DNA from: JBIOUF01 sp044866695
GTDB taxonomy: Bacteria; Actinomycetota; Actinomycetes; Propionibacteriales; Nocardioidaceae
Reading direction: 5' to 3'
DNA: 5,909 bases
NCBI GenBank assembly: GCA_044866695.1
Contig: JBIOUF010000108.1
Location: forward strand, 1-5,909
Part shown: piece after piece, positions 1-5,729 of the stretch
Position numbering within the stretch: position 1 is the first letter of the stretch
How the letters are laid out: each line of letters starts with the position of its first letter
Translations under genes and position numbers: made by a program
Notes under the pieces: generated by a model
What the model saw: the letters and a program-made list of their open reading frames with translations, nothing else
The model's database searches: none
What the model was told of the DNA's origin: nothing

Positions 1-1
1 C

Positions 2-64
2 CTCATCGCCTTGGCCATGCTCGACCTCGGCGGCCACAAGCCCGTTCTTCCCGGACGGTCATGA
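2..64 (+). CDS. possible C-terminal end of an unidentified gene (partial)
   Basis: A plus-strand frame is open from the window edge and ends at TGA 62-64. It encodes about 20 residues, LIALAMLDLGGHKPVLPGRS. Third codon positions are mostly G or C, as expected for a real gene in this genome, while the minus-strand frames here read less well. If real, it is the end of a gene convergent with glnA and lies outside the left att-like repeat, so it would belong to the chromosome downstream of glnA. No motif identifies it and the stretch is too short to assign. Bases 65-130 hold nothing I can name. Confidence 0.25.
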   Translation, partial: LIALAMLDLGGHKPVLPGRS

Positions 65-130
65 CCCACGGATATGGCAGGAGGGCCCGCTTTCAGGCAC
101 CTGGCCGGTGGGGATCACCCACGCGTGACT

Positions 131-155
131 AGATGTCGTAGTAGAGCTCGAACTC
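131..155. repeat. left att-like core: displaced copy of the glnA 3' end
   Basis: This is a 25-bp exact direct repeat of 3484-3508, starting AGATGTCGTA and ending CTCGAACTC. On the minus strand it encodes the last glutamine synthetase residues, EFELYYDI minus its first residues, i.e. E-F-E-L-Y-Y-D-I. It ends in TAG (129-131), whereas the intact glnA ends in TGA (3482-3484). Similarity stops abruptly at 156, so this is not a longer glnA fragment. It fits the displaced half of an integrase crossover site. Confidence 0.65.
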
Positions 156-264
156 TCCAGGCGGTATTGGCTGTGGTTGGAGATCACGGGAAAACACTGT
201 TTGACCTGCGCAAACGCTGATTCCGCGGGTTGGCCGGTGACGGCTGGTTTCCCTCCCGAACGGC

Positions 265-291
265 TCTCCTGCGGTATCACTGCGGTATTTG
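265..291. repeat. left inner direct repeat (possible integrase arm-type site)
   Basis: It matches 3376-3402 at 26 of 27 positions in the same orientation; 270-291 is identical over 22 bp. It contains two TGCGGTAT octamers at 270-277 and 281-288, one helical turn apart. It lies between the left glnA-tail repeat and the stop of the PIN gene (307). In a circularised form the two inner repeats would flank the core at about 81 and 109 bp, the arrangement expected of arm-binding sites of a tyrosine recombinase. A partial match, GGCGGTATTGG, lies at 160-170 beside the core. The arm-site role is inference. Confidence 0.55.
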
Positions 292-306
292 TGAGGCCCC
301 GTCCGG

Positions 307-796
307 TCACGCGACGAGGCGCATCCCGAGCGTCCGGTACAGGCTGAAGGGGTCGGTCCAGACGACGCCGAAGGCGTCGCAGACGTCCGGGATCTTGATC
401 TTCTTCTTGGAGTCGGGGGCGGGCTGCTCGCGCGTCACTACCGTCGCGCCGGTTGCCATGGCATGCGCGATCAGCTTGTAGTCGGCCGAGTCGAGCAACT
501 CGTCGATGGCCTCCTGACGGTATTGGCGCGCCGGGTCGATCGCCCACGCCGACAGTTGGGCCATCGCCGCGACGACGGCGCTGGTGTCGGTGAGCCAGAA
601 CGTGCTCAGCCGCGCGCGTGCCCAGTCCACGAGGTCTCCGCTCCCGGCGGTGATCTCGTCCTTGACGGCATCGATCGAGGCCAGCTGACCGGACAGCGAC
701 GAGTCGCCCAGCCAGTCCCAGAACCCGGGGGGCGATGTCGAATGCGTAGTACAGGCGGTTGGCTTCCATGAAGGCGTTCGAGTCCATGAGGTACAT
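307..796 (-). pseudogene. DUF4411-type PIN-domain toxin, interrupted by one frameshift
   Basis: The ATG is at 796-794 and the stop at 309-307. The N-terminus MYLMDSNAFMEANRLYYAFD carries the first PIN acidic residue (Asp5). The frame then breaks at the run of six G at 727-732 (six C on the coding strand). Removing one base restores a continuous 162-residue protein, about the size I expect for DUF4411 (the Rv2514c type), with further acidic residues at Glu47, Asp105 (SADYKLIAHA) and Asp137/Asp140 (KIPDVCDAFG). PIN toxins of this kind are metal-dependent RNases. The ATG shares one base with the stop of the upstream ImmA/IrrE gene (TGATG), so translation is coupled. As written, only Asp5 or only the later acids are made, so the product should be inactive. 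The frameshift could be real, a base-calling error or, less likely, programmed slippage. Confidence 0.8.
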
Positions 797-1941
797 CAGG
801 CGGCCCCAAGCCGTCGCGCGTACTCATCGAAGGCGCTTGCGGACTTCATGGACATGAGGCGCATCGCTTCACCGAGGGGGGTGCGTCCTTCGAGGGCGTC
901 GGCGATCAGGGCACGGGACAGCCGCTCGCCGATCCGGAACGGCTGATTGTTGTAGTGATCGCCGCCGCTGCCCTCTCGGCCTTCCCCGATTGTGCGGAGC
1001 CGCTGAACCTCCGCGTCGTACGCCGCGGGGAAGTCGTCGATGCGCCGGACACCGGTGCGGTGGAGCGCCTGAAGTACGACGAGGGTGCCGCAACGGAAGT
1101 CGTGAGCAAGGGCATCCAGCGCTGCGGTCAGCGAAGCATCGGCCACGCGGGCGTGCCGCTGACCAAGGTCGCCGCGAGGCACCAAGACCTCAGAGGCGAC
1201 TGTGTTGCACCAGCGCTCGACCTCGGATCGCGCGTCGCCACGTGGGCTCTCGTTTCCGATTCCGCTGGCTCCCCGCCAGACGTGGGCGAACTCGTGGGCG
1301 AGGGTGAAGATCTGGCCATTCAGGGTCTGGCGGGTGTTGACGAAGACGAGGGGCGCGATGTCGTCAACCAGCGTGAATCCCCGGAACTCGTTCTCGTCGA
1401 GCGGACGCCTGGTGTTGTTGTCGACCATGGAGGTGGCCACCGTCAGCCCGCCCAAGGACTCGAAGGCCCGCAGCAGGGCCTTGCGGGTGTCGGCCCACGT
1501 TCCCCGGCGATCGGCGACTTCGAAGTTGAGGGCGCTCCTGATTCGCGCCGCAGCATCTATCGCGTCCGTGTCCGCGGCGGAGCCTACGAAGGCCAGGGGT
1601 TCGGCGCCGATCCCGAAGGCGTAGTCGCGGTACCACTCCTGGCGTCGCTGAGACTGACCGATGACGGCGATCAGATTCGCGCTCGGAGTGGGTGCACCGT
1701 CGAAGCCCTCGCGGAAGTCGGGCACTGGCAGTGCCCACTCGGGTGGAGCGGAGAGGAGCAGGTAGCCAAACGGGACCCCTGCCGCCTTTGCGAAGTCCTG
1801 AAGTTGCTTCAGCGTGGGTCGGACATCGGCGCTGAGCCAGTCGTCGACCTTGAATCGTCGGTGGAGAGCCTCATCGTCGGCTCCGGTGACATCCAGAGCC
1901 CAGGACAGCACGGAGGGCGCGACGTCGACTCGGGCCGTCAT
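796..1941 (-). CDS. Xre/ImmA-IrrE family zinc metallopeptidase-like protein, probable antitoxin/regulator
   Basis: This is a 381-residue intact protein. Residues 1-60 look like a degenerate Xre-type helical region (TLKQLQDFAKAAGVPFGYLL about 43-62). The ImmA/IrrE (DUF955) domain follows, with the zinc motif HEFAH at 216-220 and a probable third ligand, Glu240 or Glu242, in the segment before CNTVASEVLVP. The ATG start is supported by a GAGGAG Shine-Dalgarno sequence (1948-1953) six bases upstream. It overlaps the downstream DUF4411 PIN gene by one base. The same gene order, an ImmA/IrrE-Xre protein followed by a DUF4411 protein, is known from Mycobacterium tuberculosis (Rv2515c-Rv2514c), where it is treated as a toxin-antitoxin-like pair. 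In related proteins the peptidase cleaves a repressor; here the likely role is neutralising or regulating the PIN partner. It is the only intact cargo gene. No convincing promoter was seen. Confidence 0.85.
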   Translation of the reverse strand: MTARVDVAPSVLSWALDVTGADDEALHRRFKVDDWLSADVRPTLKQLQDFAKAAGVPFGYLLLSAPPEWALPVPDFREGFDGAPTPSANLIAVIGQSQRRQEWYRDYAFGIGAEPLAFVGSAADTDAIDAAARIRSALNFEVADRRGTWADTRKALLRAFESLGGLTVATSMVDNNTRRPLDENEFRGFTLVDDIAPLVFVNTRQTLNGQIFTLAHEFAHVWRGASGIGNESPRGDARSEVERWCNTVASEVLVPRGDLGQRHARVADASLTAALDALAHDFRCGTLVVLQALHRTGVRRIDDFPAAYDAEVQRLRTIGEGREGSGGDHYNNQPFRIGERLSRALIADALEGRTPLGEAMRLMSMKSASAFDEYARRLGAA

Positions 1942-2049
1942 CGCACTCTCCTCTCTGTCCAGCCTGCCACGTAGCGGCGCGGCAGTGGTCTCTCACAATC
2001 CTGCCGTAGACCGGCCCGCCGCCCGGACCACTCCGTCAGCGATTCTCCC

Positions 2050-2073
2050 AGTGTTGACCGGGGGGCCGACACT
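2050..2073. promoter_or_regulatory. inverted repeat upstream of the ImmA/IrrE gene (possible operator)
   Basis: AGTGT (2050-2054) and ACACT (2069-2073) face each other, and the pairing extends by one T-G wobble and one G-C. It lies about 110 bp upstream of the ImmA/IrrE start, the only gap that could hold that operon's promoter. The rest of 1942-2177 shows no recognisable -35/-10 pair. Autoregulation by the Xre-like domain is plausible for such pairs, but this site could be chance in GC-rich DNA. Confidence 0.2.
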
Positions 2074-2114
2074 TCCCGTGCTGGCCAAGTCTCAGGTCGC
2101 CACCGTCGTCGGCG

Positions 2115-2161
2115 GTCGGCGAGGTCGACACGGGCCAGGGCTCAGGAGATCCCTCGCCGAC
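2115..2161 (-). terminator. hairpin downstream of the Xre gene (probable terminator)
   Basis: GTCGGCGAGG (2115-2124) and CCTCGCCGAC (2152-2161) form a perfect 10-bp inverted repeat with a 27-nt loop. It begins 16 bp past the stop of the Xre-family gene (2178) and precedes the ImmA/IrrE operon on the same strand. There is no T-tract, which is common for actinobacterial terminators. It would separate two transcription units; the long loop lowers confidence. Confidence 0.4.
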
Positions 2162-2177
2162 GAGGTCGCGTGCTTGA

Positions 2178-2772
2178 TCACGTCGACGGCCGTGAGCCGG
2201 GGTCCTCGTCGCGACGGCCCATCTCGTGCTCGGGCGGGATCGGCGCCTGGAGTGTGGCGTCGATGACCACCGACCAGTGGGTGCGCATCGGCTCGGGCAC
2301 GTCCATCTCGGGCCACAGGTCGATGAGGAGGGCGGTGTCGAGGTAGAGGCGCAAGCTCCCCTCGTCGCCGTGCGTGAGGGGACGCTCGTAGACGCGCTTG
2401 CGGTCGGCCCGGAGTGAGAGGTCCCACCAGAACTTGTCGTTGTCCTCGTCGATCAGGTCGAAGAACTTGATCGTGCGGAAGCAAGCTGGGGCCTCGAGCC
2501 GCCACAGCCGGTCGGGGCGGTGAACGGGAATCGGAAGCCCGGTGGCGCCGGGTGCTCGGTGAAGCTGACCTGAGGGTGGAGGGCGATGTTCCAGCCCGCG
2601 GCGTTCACGATGCGCTCCGCCACCGTGATGCCGGGTGTCTTCTTGCCCGCTCGTATGCCGAAAGCGTCGGTTGCGCGGTCCCGGAGAGGGCAGCGAGCTC
2701 GGCCCGGCTGAACCCGCACGCCACGCGGGCTTCCTCGATCACGGTCCCCGGCTGAGGTCTCCAATTCGCCAC
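2178..2772 (-). pseudogene. Xre-family antitoxin-like regulator, two frameshifts
   Basis: Three consecutive frames together make one protein. Starting from GTG 2772-2770 (VANWRPQ...) or GTG 2742-2740 (VIEEARV...), the N-terminus contains a textbook Xre helix-turn-helix: RVACGFSRAELAALSG, then TAQPTLSAYERG, then KKTPGITVAERIVNAAG. The frame breaks within ccc 2646-2648; one added base restores ERGKKTPG. It breaks again within ggg 2526-2528; one added base leads into VHRPDRLWRLEAPACF and then a long C-terminal region (DTALLIDLWPEMDVPEPMRTH) to TGA 2180-2178. The corrected length is 198 or 188 residues. This Xre plus C-terminal-domain architecture resembles actinobacterial antitoxins usually paired with a toxin gene, but no partner follows: only a hairpin and the ImmA/IrrE promoter gap. 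GTGA at 2177-2180 could start a coupled ORF of about 28 codons, perhaps a remnant of the lost partner. The Shine-Dalgarno sequence is weak for both starts. Confidence 0.7.
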
Positions 2773-2795
2773 ACCTGCTGAAGTGGTCGTCCCTG

Positions 2796-3357
2796 ATGGA
2801 GAACCTGAAGGGAAACCGGTTGGTCGACGAGGTCGACGCGGGCCGGCTGGCCGCTCATTACCGCTTCCTCAGCGGGTACGCGCATCCGGTCGTGGATCAC
2901 CGTCGCGAACTGTACGGGAGGCAGGCGCTGCCCGGTTGGCCGAAGTACGACCACTACAGCAGCGAACTCGTGCTGCTCTACGCGATCACCTTGGGCGCAC
3001 TGGAGTTGACGAACTTCAAGCGCACACTTGACCAGGCCCCCGGCGCCCACTCTCGTGAATGCCGAGGAGGTCGAACAAGCGCTGAGGGCCGCCGAGTCGG
3101 CAACGTCGTACTTCTGGTTCCTAGGTGCGAATCCTCATGCCTACGACACCTGGAAGACGCGCAACGAAGCCGCGTTCGGGCTGATGAAGGACGGGAGCAC
3201 GGGGCGAGCTGCCTCCCGCGAGCCAGCGCCGGAAGACGTTCCGTATCCCGCTGACCCGCTGCAGCGGCTCGTGGGGCTCCACGGGAGCGCCCAGGAGTTG
3301 ATGACGGGCCTGGCGTACTTCAGCCCTTGGCCGCGGGACGACGCCCGTTGGCGATGA
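2796..3357 (+). pseudogene. 5'-truncated, frameshifted gene with an HEPN-like R-x6-H motif
   Basis: The first open ATG is at 2796, but the frame stays open upstream to 2712 and reads protein-like from about 2763 (NSPHLLKWSSL), with no Shine-Dalgarno sequence before the ATG. This suggests the 3' part of a longer gene that has lost its start. Early in the fragment is HYRFLSGYAHP, in which Arg23 and His30 form an R-x6-H motif of the kind used by HEPN RNases; similarity to DUF5677-like proteins is an impression only. The frame breaks at the C5 run 3037-3041. Removing one base joins ALELTNFKRTLDQAP to APTLVNAEEVEQALRAAE and continues through SATSYFWFLGANPHAYDTW to TGA 3355-3357, 186 residues in all. 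It is divergent from the Xre gene and convergent with glnA. It is probably non-functional as written. Confidence 0.6.
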
Positions 3358-3375
3358 AGTCAGTGCTCGAACCGA

Positions 3376-3402
3376 TCTCGTGCGGTATCACTGCGGTATT
3401 TG
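3376..3402. repeat. right inner direct repeat (possible integrase arm-type site)
   Basis: This is the partner of 265-291, with one mismatch in 27 (position 3380). It carries TGCGGTAT octamers at 3381-3388 and 3392-3399. It lies 81 bp inside the right glnA-tail repeat and 18 bp after the stop of the HEPN-like fragment. Both copies sit immediately beyond the last cargo stop codon at their end, as expected if they mark the element's non-coding ends. Confidence 0.55.
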
Positions 3403-3420
3403 GGCCTCCAGACGCCAAGC

Positions 3421-3465
3421 GAAAGGGCCCCTGATCCTGCAAACATGCAGGTCAGAGGCCCTTTC
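3421..3465. terminator. strong hairpin between glnA and the convergent cargo gene (bidirectional terminator)
   Basis: GAAAGGGCC (3421-3429) pairs perfectly with GGCCCTTTC (3457-3465). Inside, after one mismatch, CTGA (3431-3434) pairs with TCAG and CCTGC (3436-3440) with GCAGG, closing an AAACAT loop. This gives 18 pairs with one mismatch and one bulge. It begins 16 bp beyond the glnA stop, so it should end glnA transcription on minus and read-through from the cargo on plus. There is no T-tract. It lies inside the proposed element, so glnA would now use a terminator brought by the insertion. Confidence 0.7.
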
Positions 3466-3481
3466 AGGGTTACGCCGTCTG

Positions 3482-4906
3482 TCAGATGTCGTAGTAGAGC
3501 TCGAACTCGTGTGGGTGGGGGCGCAGCTGCACGGGCAGGATCTCGGCGGTCCGCTTGTAGTCGATCCAGGTCTCGATCAGGTCCGGGGTGAACACGTTGC
3601 CCTCGGTGAGGAACGCGTGGTCGGCCTCGAGGTTGTCCAGCACCGCGCCGAGCGAGGTGGGCACCTGGTCGATCTCGGCCATCTCGTCCGGCGGCAGCTC
3701 GTAGATGTCCTTGTCGACGGGCGCGGGCGGCTCGACCTTGTTCTTGATCCCGTCGAGGCCGGCCAGCAGCAGGGCCGAGAAAGCGAGGTAGGGGTTGGCC
3801 GAGGGGTCGGGGCAGCGGAACTCGATGCGCTTGGCCTTCGGGTTGGTCCCGGTGATAGGGATGCGCACGCAGGCCGACCGGTTGCGCTGGCTGTAGACCA
3901 GCGAGATCGGCGCCTCGAAGCCGGGCACCAGCCGGTGGTAGGAGTTCACCGTCGGGTTGGTGAACGCCAGCAGCGACGGCGCGTGCTTGAGCAGGCCGCC
4001 GATGTAGTAGCGGGCGGTGTCGGACAGGCCGCCGTAGCCGGTCTCGTCGTAGAACAGCGGCTGGCCCTCGTGCCAGAGGGACTGGTGGCAGTGCATGCCC
4101 GAGCCGTTGTCGCCGAAGATCGGCTTGGGCATGAAGGTCGCGGTCTTGCCGTTGCGCCAGGCGACGTTCTTGATCATGTACTTGAACTTCATCACGTCGT
4201 CGGCGGCCTTGAGCAGCTCGTCGAACTTGTAGTTGATCTCCGCCTGGCCCGCCGTACCGACCTCGTGGTGCCCGCGCTCGACCTGCAGCCCCGCCGCCTC
4301 CAGCTCCAGCACCATCTGGTCACGCAGCTCGCCGAAGTGGTCGGTCGGTGCGACCGGGAAGTAGCCGCCCTTGTACTTGACCTTGTAGCCGCGGTTGCCC
4401 TTCTCGAACTCGTTGCCGGTGTTCCAGGCGCCGGCCTCGGAGTCGATCTCGTAGTACCCGGCGTTCTGCTTGGTCTCGAAGCGGACGTTGTCGAAGACGT
4501 AGAACTCCGCCTCCGGGGCGAAGTACGCCGTGTCGCCGATGCCGGTGCTGGACAGGTACGCCATGGCCTTGCGGGCGATGTTGCGCGGGTCGCGGCTGTA
4601 CGCCTCGCCGGTCAGCGGGTCGTGGATGAAGAAGTTGACGACCAGTGTCTTCGCGGTGCGGAACGGGTCCAGGTACGCCGTGGTCGGGTCGGGGAACAGG
4701 GCCATGTCGGACTCGTGGATGGCCTGGAAGCCCCGGATGGACGAGCCGTCGAAGTTCAGGCCGTCGTCGAACACCGCCTGGTCGAAGGAGCTGACCGGGA
4801 CGGTGAAGTGCTGCATGACGCCGGGGAGGTCGCAGAAGCGGACGTCGACCATCTGGACGCCCTCATCCTTGACGTACTTCAACAGCTCCTCGCTGTTTGC
4901 GAACAT
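3482..4906 (-). CDS. glnA: glutamine synthetase type I-beta
   Basis: This cytoplasmic dodecameric enzyme makes glutamine from glutamate, ammonia and ATP, the main entry of ammonium into metabolism. The 474-residue length is typical of actinobacterial GlnA1. Visible landmarks are NFDGSSIRGF (51-60, active-site Asp53), PEAEFYVFD (131-139, metal ligands Glu132 and Glu134), HHEVGTAGQAE (213-223), the ATP-binding signature KPIFGDNGSGMHCHQS (261-276, His272), NRSACVRIP (342-350) and EFRCPDPSANPY (362-373). Tyr402 in DIYELPPDE is the equivalent of the GlnE adenylylation site, marking the beta subtype. I chose the ATG at 4906 because a perfect AAGGAGG lies four bases upstream (4911-4917) and MFANSEELLKYV is the family N-terminus; an in-frame ATG at 5023 lies inside the promoter region. 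Expression is probably controlled by GlnR (box at 4991-5028). The last eight codons coincide with the att-like repeat. Confidence 0.98.
   Translation of the reverse strand: MFANSEELLKYVKDEGVQMVDVRFCDLPGVMQHFTVPVSSFDQAVFDDGLNFDGSSIRGFQAIHESDMALFPDPTTAYLDPFRTAKTLVVNFFIHDPLTGEAYSRDPRNIARKAMAYLSSTGIGDTAYFAPEAEFYVFDNVRFETKQNAGYYEIDSEAGAWNTGNEFEKGNRGYKVKYKGGYFPVAPTDHFGELRDQMVLELEAAGLQVERGHHEVGTAGQAEINYKFDELLKAADDVMKFKYMIKNVAWRNGKTATFMPKPIFGDNGSGMHCHQSLWHEGQPLFYDETGYGGLSDTARYYIGGLLKHAPSLLAFTNPTVNSYHRLVPGFEAPISLVYSQRNRSACVRIPITGTNPKAKRIEFRCPDPSANPYLAFSALLLAGLDGIKNKVEPPAPVDKDIYELPPDEMAEIDQVPTSLGAVLDNLEADHAFLTEGNVFTPDLIETWIDYKRTAEILPVQLRPHPHEFELYYDI
3484..3508. repeat. right att-like core within the glnA 3' end
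   Basis: This is the second copy of the 25-bp direct repeat also at 131-155. It covers all but the first two plus-strand bases of the glnA stop and the last eight codons (EFELYYDI). Because the core is identical, recombination here leaves the glutamine synthetase protein unchanged and swaps only the stop codon context (TAG at the left copy, TGA here). Confidence 0.65.
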
Positions 4907-4910
4907 TCGT

Positions 4911-4917
4911 CCTCCTT
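4911..4917 (-). promoter_or_regulatory. glnA ribosome binding site
   Basis: The coding strand reads AAGGAGG, then ACGA and ATG. This fixes the glnA start at 4906 and excludes the in-frame upstream extension to 5023. Confidence 0.9.
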
Positions 4918-4936
4918 GACCGCGGACGGTCGCGTG

Positions 4937-4977
4937 GGTTGGCGTGTGAGGGCGCGACGGTGCGCCACGCCCGCAAC
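4937..4977 (-). promoter_or_regulatory. hairpin in the glnA 5' leader
   Basis: On the coding strand GGTT...GGCGTG pairs with CACGCC...AACC, and directly inside GCGC pairs with GCGC across an ACCGTC loop. A three-base and a five-base asymmetry interrupt the stem. It lies between the GlnR box and the ribosome binding site, so it should be in the glnA leader RNA. It could be a terminator of the upstream tetR unit, an attenuator or a simple stability element; no T-tract follows. Confidence 0.4.
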
Positions 4978-4990
4978 CTACGGAGGGGCA

Positions 4991-5028
4991 GTTACTGGCC
5001 CATATCTCGTTTGTTTCAGGCATGTAAC
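4991..5028 (-). promoter_or_regulatory. GlnR operator (two a/b half-site pairs)
   Basis: On the glnA coding strand the order is GTTAC, six bases, GAAAC, six bases, GATAT, six bases, GTAAC. This matches the published GlnR consensus gTnAc-n6-GaAAc repeated twice. The first pair (5024-5028 and 5013-5017) is perfect; the second (5002-5006 and 4991-4995) is degenerate but at exact spacing. GlnR is the OmpR-family global nitrogen regulator of actinomycetes and normally activates glnA under nitrogen limitation. A TTGACC at 5034-5039 could be a -35 element, overlapping the tetR stop; no clear -10 was found. Confidence 0.8.
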
Positions 5029-5035
5029 ACTCTGG

Positions 5036-5707
5036 TCAAGCGCCCGGGCCCGAGGGGGTCAGGAGGTGGTCGGGCAGGAACGACGCCTCCGCCAGCCGGG
5101 TCAGCCAGGCGACGTACTCCTCCTGCGTCCAGCCCGCGCGGGTGACCAGGCGGGTGTAGGGCATCGGGTCCATGAGCACGGTCGCCGCCGCGGCGGCCCG
5201 GTCCACGTCGAGGCCGGGGCGGAGACCGCCGATCTCCGCCAGGCCGGTGACGAACGACCTGGCGCCGTCGGCTCGGTTGCGCTCGGAGACCGCGGCCAGC
5301 TCTGCGGCCTCGGGGTCGGCGTCCGCGGCCGCCTCCAGGACGGGGTACAGCGGCGCCACCCGGGAGGCGATCTCCGCGACGAACAGCGCCCAGAGCGGCA
5401 CCAGCGCCCATGGGTCGGTCTGGCGGATCATCTCCTGGACCTGCGGGCGCTCCGCCACGGGGACCGGCTCGTCGTCGCCCGCGAGGGCCCAGTCCCACGC
5501 CAGCTTGAGCAGTGCCACCTTGCCACCCACCGCGGTGAACACGGTCTTGCGGCTCACCCCGGCCCGGTCCGCGACCGCGTCGATGGTCGTACCGGAGAAG
5601 CCGCGTTCGACGTACAGGTCGCGCGCCGCCTCCACGATCGTGCGGCGGGTGACGCGGGCCTGCTCCTGACGAAGCGGCGACCGGTACGGACGGGCGGCGG
5701 TGGGCAT
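5036..5707 (-). CDS. TetR/AcrR-family transcriptional regulator
   Basis: This 223-residue protein has an N-terminal TetR DNA-binding domain. RRTIVEAARDLYVERGFSGTT (21-41) forms the first helices and AVADRAGVSRKTVFTAVGGK (44-63) the helix-turn-helix. The remainder is an alanine-rich helical ligand-binding and dimerisation domain with no recognisable ligand signature. The ATG at 5707 gives the usual short tail before the domain; no good Shine-Dalgarno sequence precedes it. It is divergent from a FAD-dependent oxidoreductase across 71 bp containing an inverted repeat, the classic arrangement for a TetR repressor controlling itself and its neighbour. It ends 129 bp upstream of glnA on the same strand. 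A link to nitrogen control is not indicated. Confidence 0.93.
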   Translation of the reverse strand: MPTAARPYRSPLRQEQARVTRRTIVEAARDLYVERGFSGTTIDAVADRAGVSRKTVFTAVGGKVALLKLAWDWALAGDDEPVPVAERPQVQEMIRQTDPWALVPLWALFVAEIASRVAPLYPVLEAAADADPEAAELAAVSERNRADGARSFVTGLAEIGGLRPGLDVDRAAAAATVLMDPMPYTRLVTRAGWTQEEYVAWLTRLAEASFLPDHLLTPSGPGA

Positions 5708-5729
5708 TGCGTGGTGACCATCTTTCGAG

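Larger units (their letters stand above)
131..3508. mobile_element. putative small integrated element at the 3' end of glnA, no integrase
   Basis: The region is bounded by an exact 25-bp direct repeat of the glnA 3' end (131-155 and 3484-3508), giving a unit of about 3.35 kb. A second pair of direct repeats lies just inside each end (265-291 and 3376-3402). The contents are accessory: a coupled ImmA/IrrE-PIN pair, an Xre antitoxin-like gene and a truncated HEPN-like gene. Integrative elements commonly target a gene's 3' end, usually a tRNA but sometimes a protein gene, and restore it with an identical segment; this layout matches that. No recombinase, excisionase, replication or transfer gene is visible, so the element would be non-autonomous or a remnant. 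The boundaries are inferred from the repeats alone. Confidence 0.6.

Noticed and set aside
517..525. A further ACGGTATTGG copy as another arm site
   Set aside because: It is a short partial match inside the PIN coding region and can be chance.
59..796. A 245-codon minus-strand frame read as one protein
   Set aside because: Only its first 23 or so residues belong to the PIN protein; the rest is the wrong frame after the indel at 727-732, becoming arginine-rich and running through the att-like repeats.
955..1974. A 339-codon plus-strand frame opposite the ImmA/IrrE gene
   Set aside because: It is the antisense shadow of a gene with a clear HExxH motif and good ribosome binding site; its own translation shows no domain.
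265..3402. A CRISPR-like or tandem repeat array suggested by the TGCGGTAT units
   Set aside because: There are only two octamers per site and two sites 3.1 kb apart, with no regular spacers and no cas genes.
4907..5023. In-frame upstream extension of glnA starting at ATG 5023
   Set aside because: It would translate through the GlnR box and leader hairpin; the start at 4906 has a perfect ribosome binding site and the family N-terminus.
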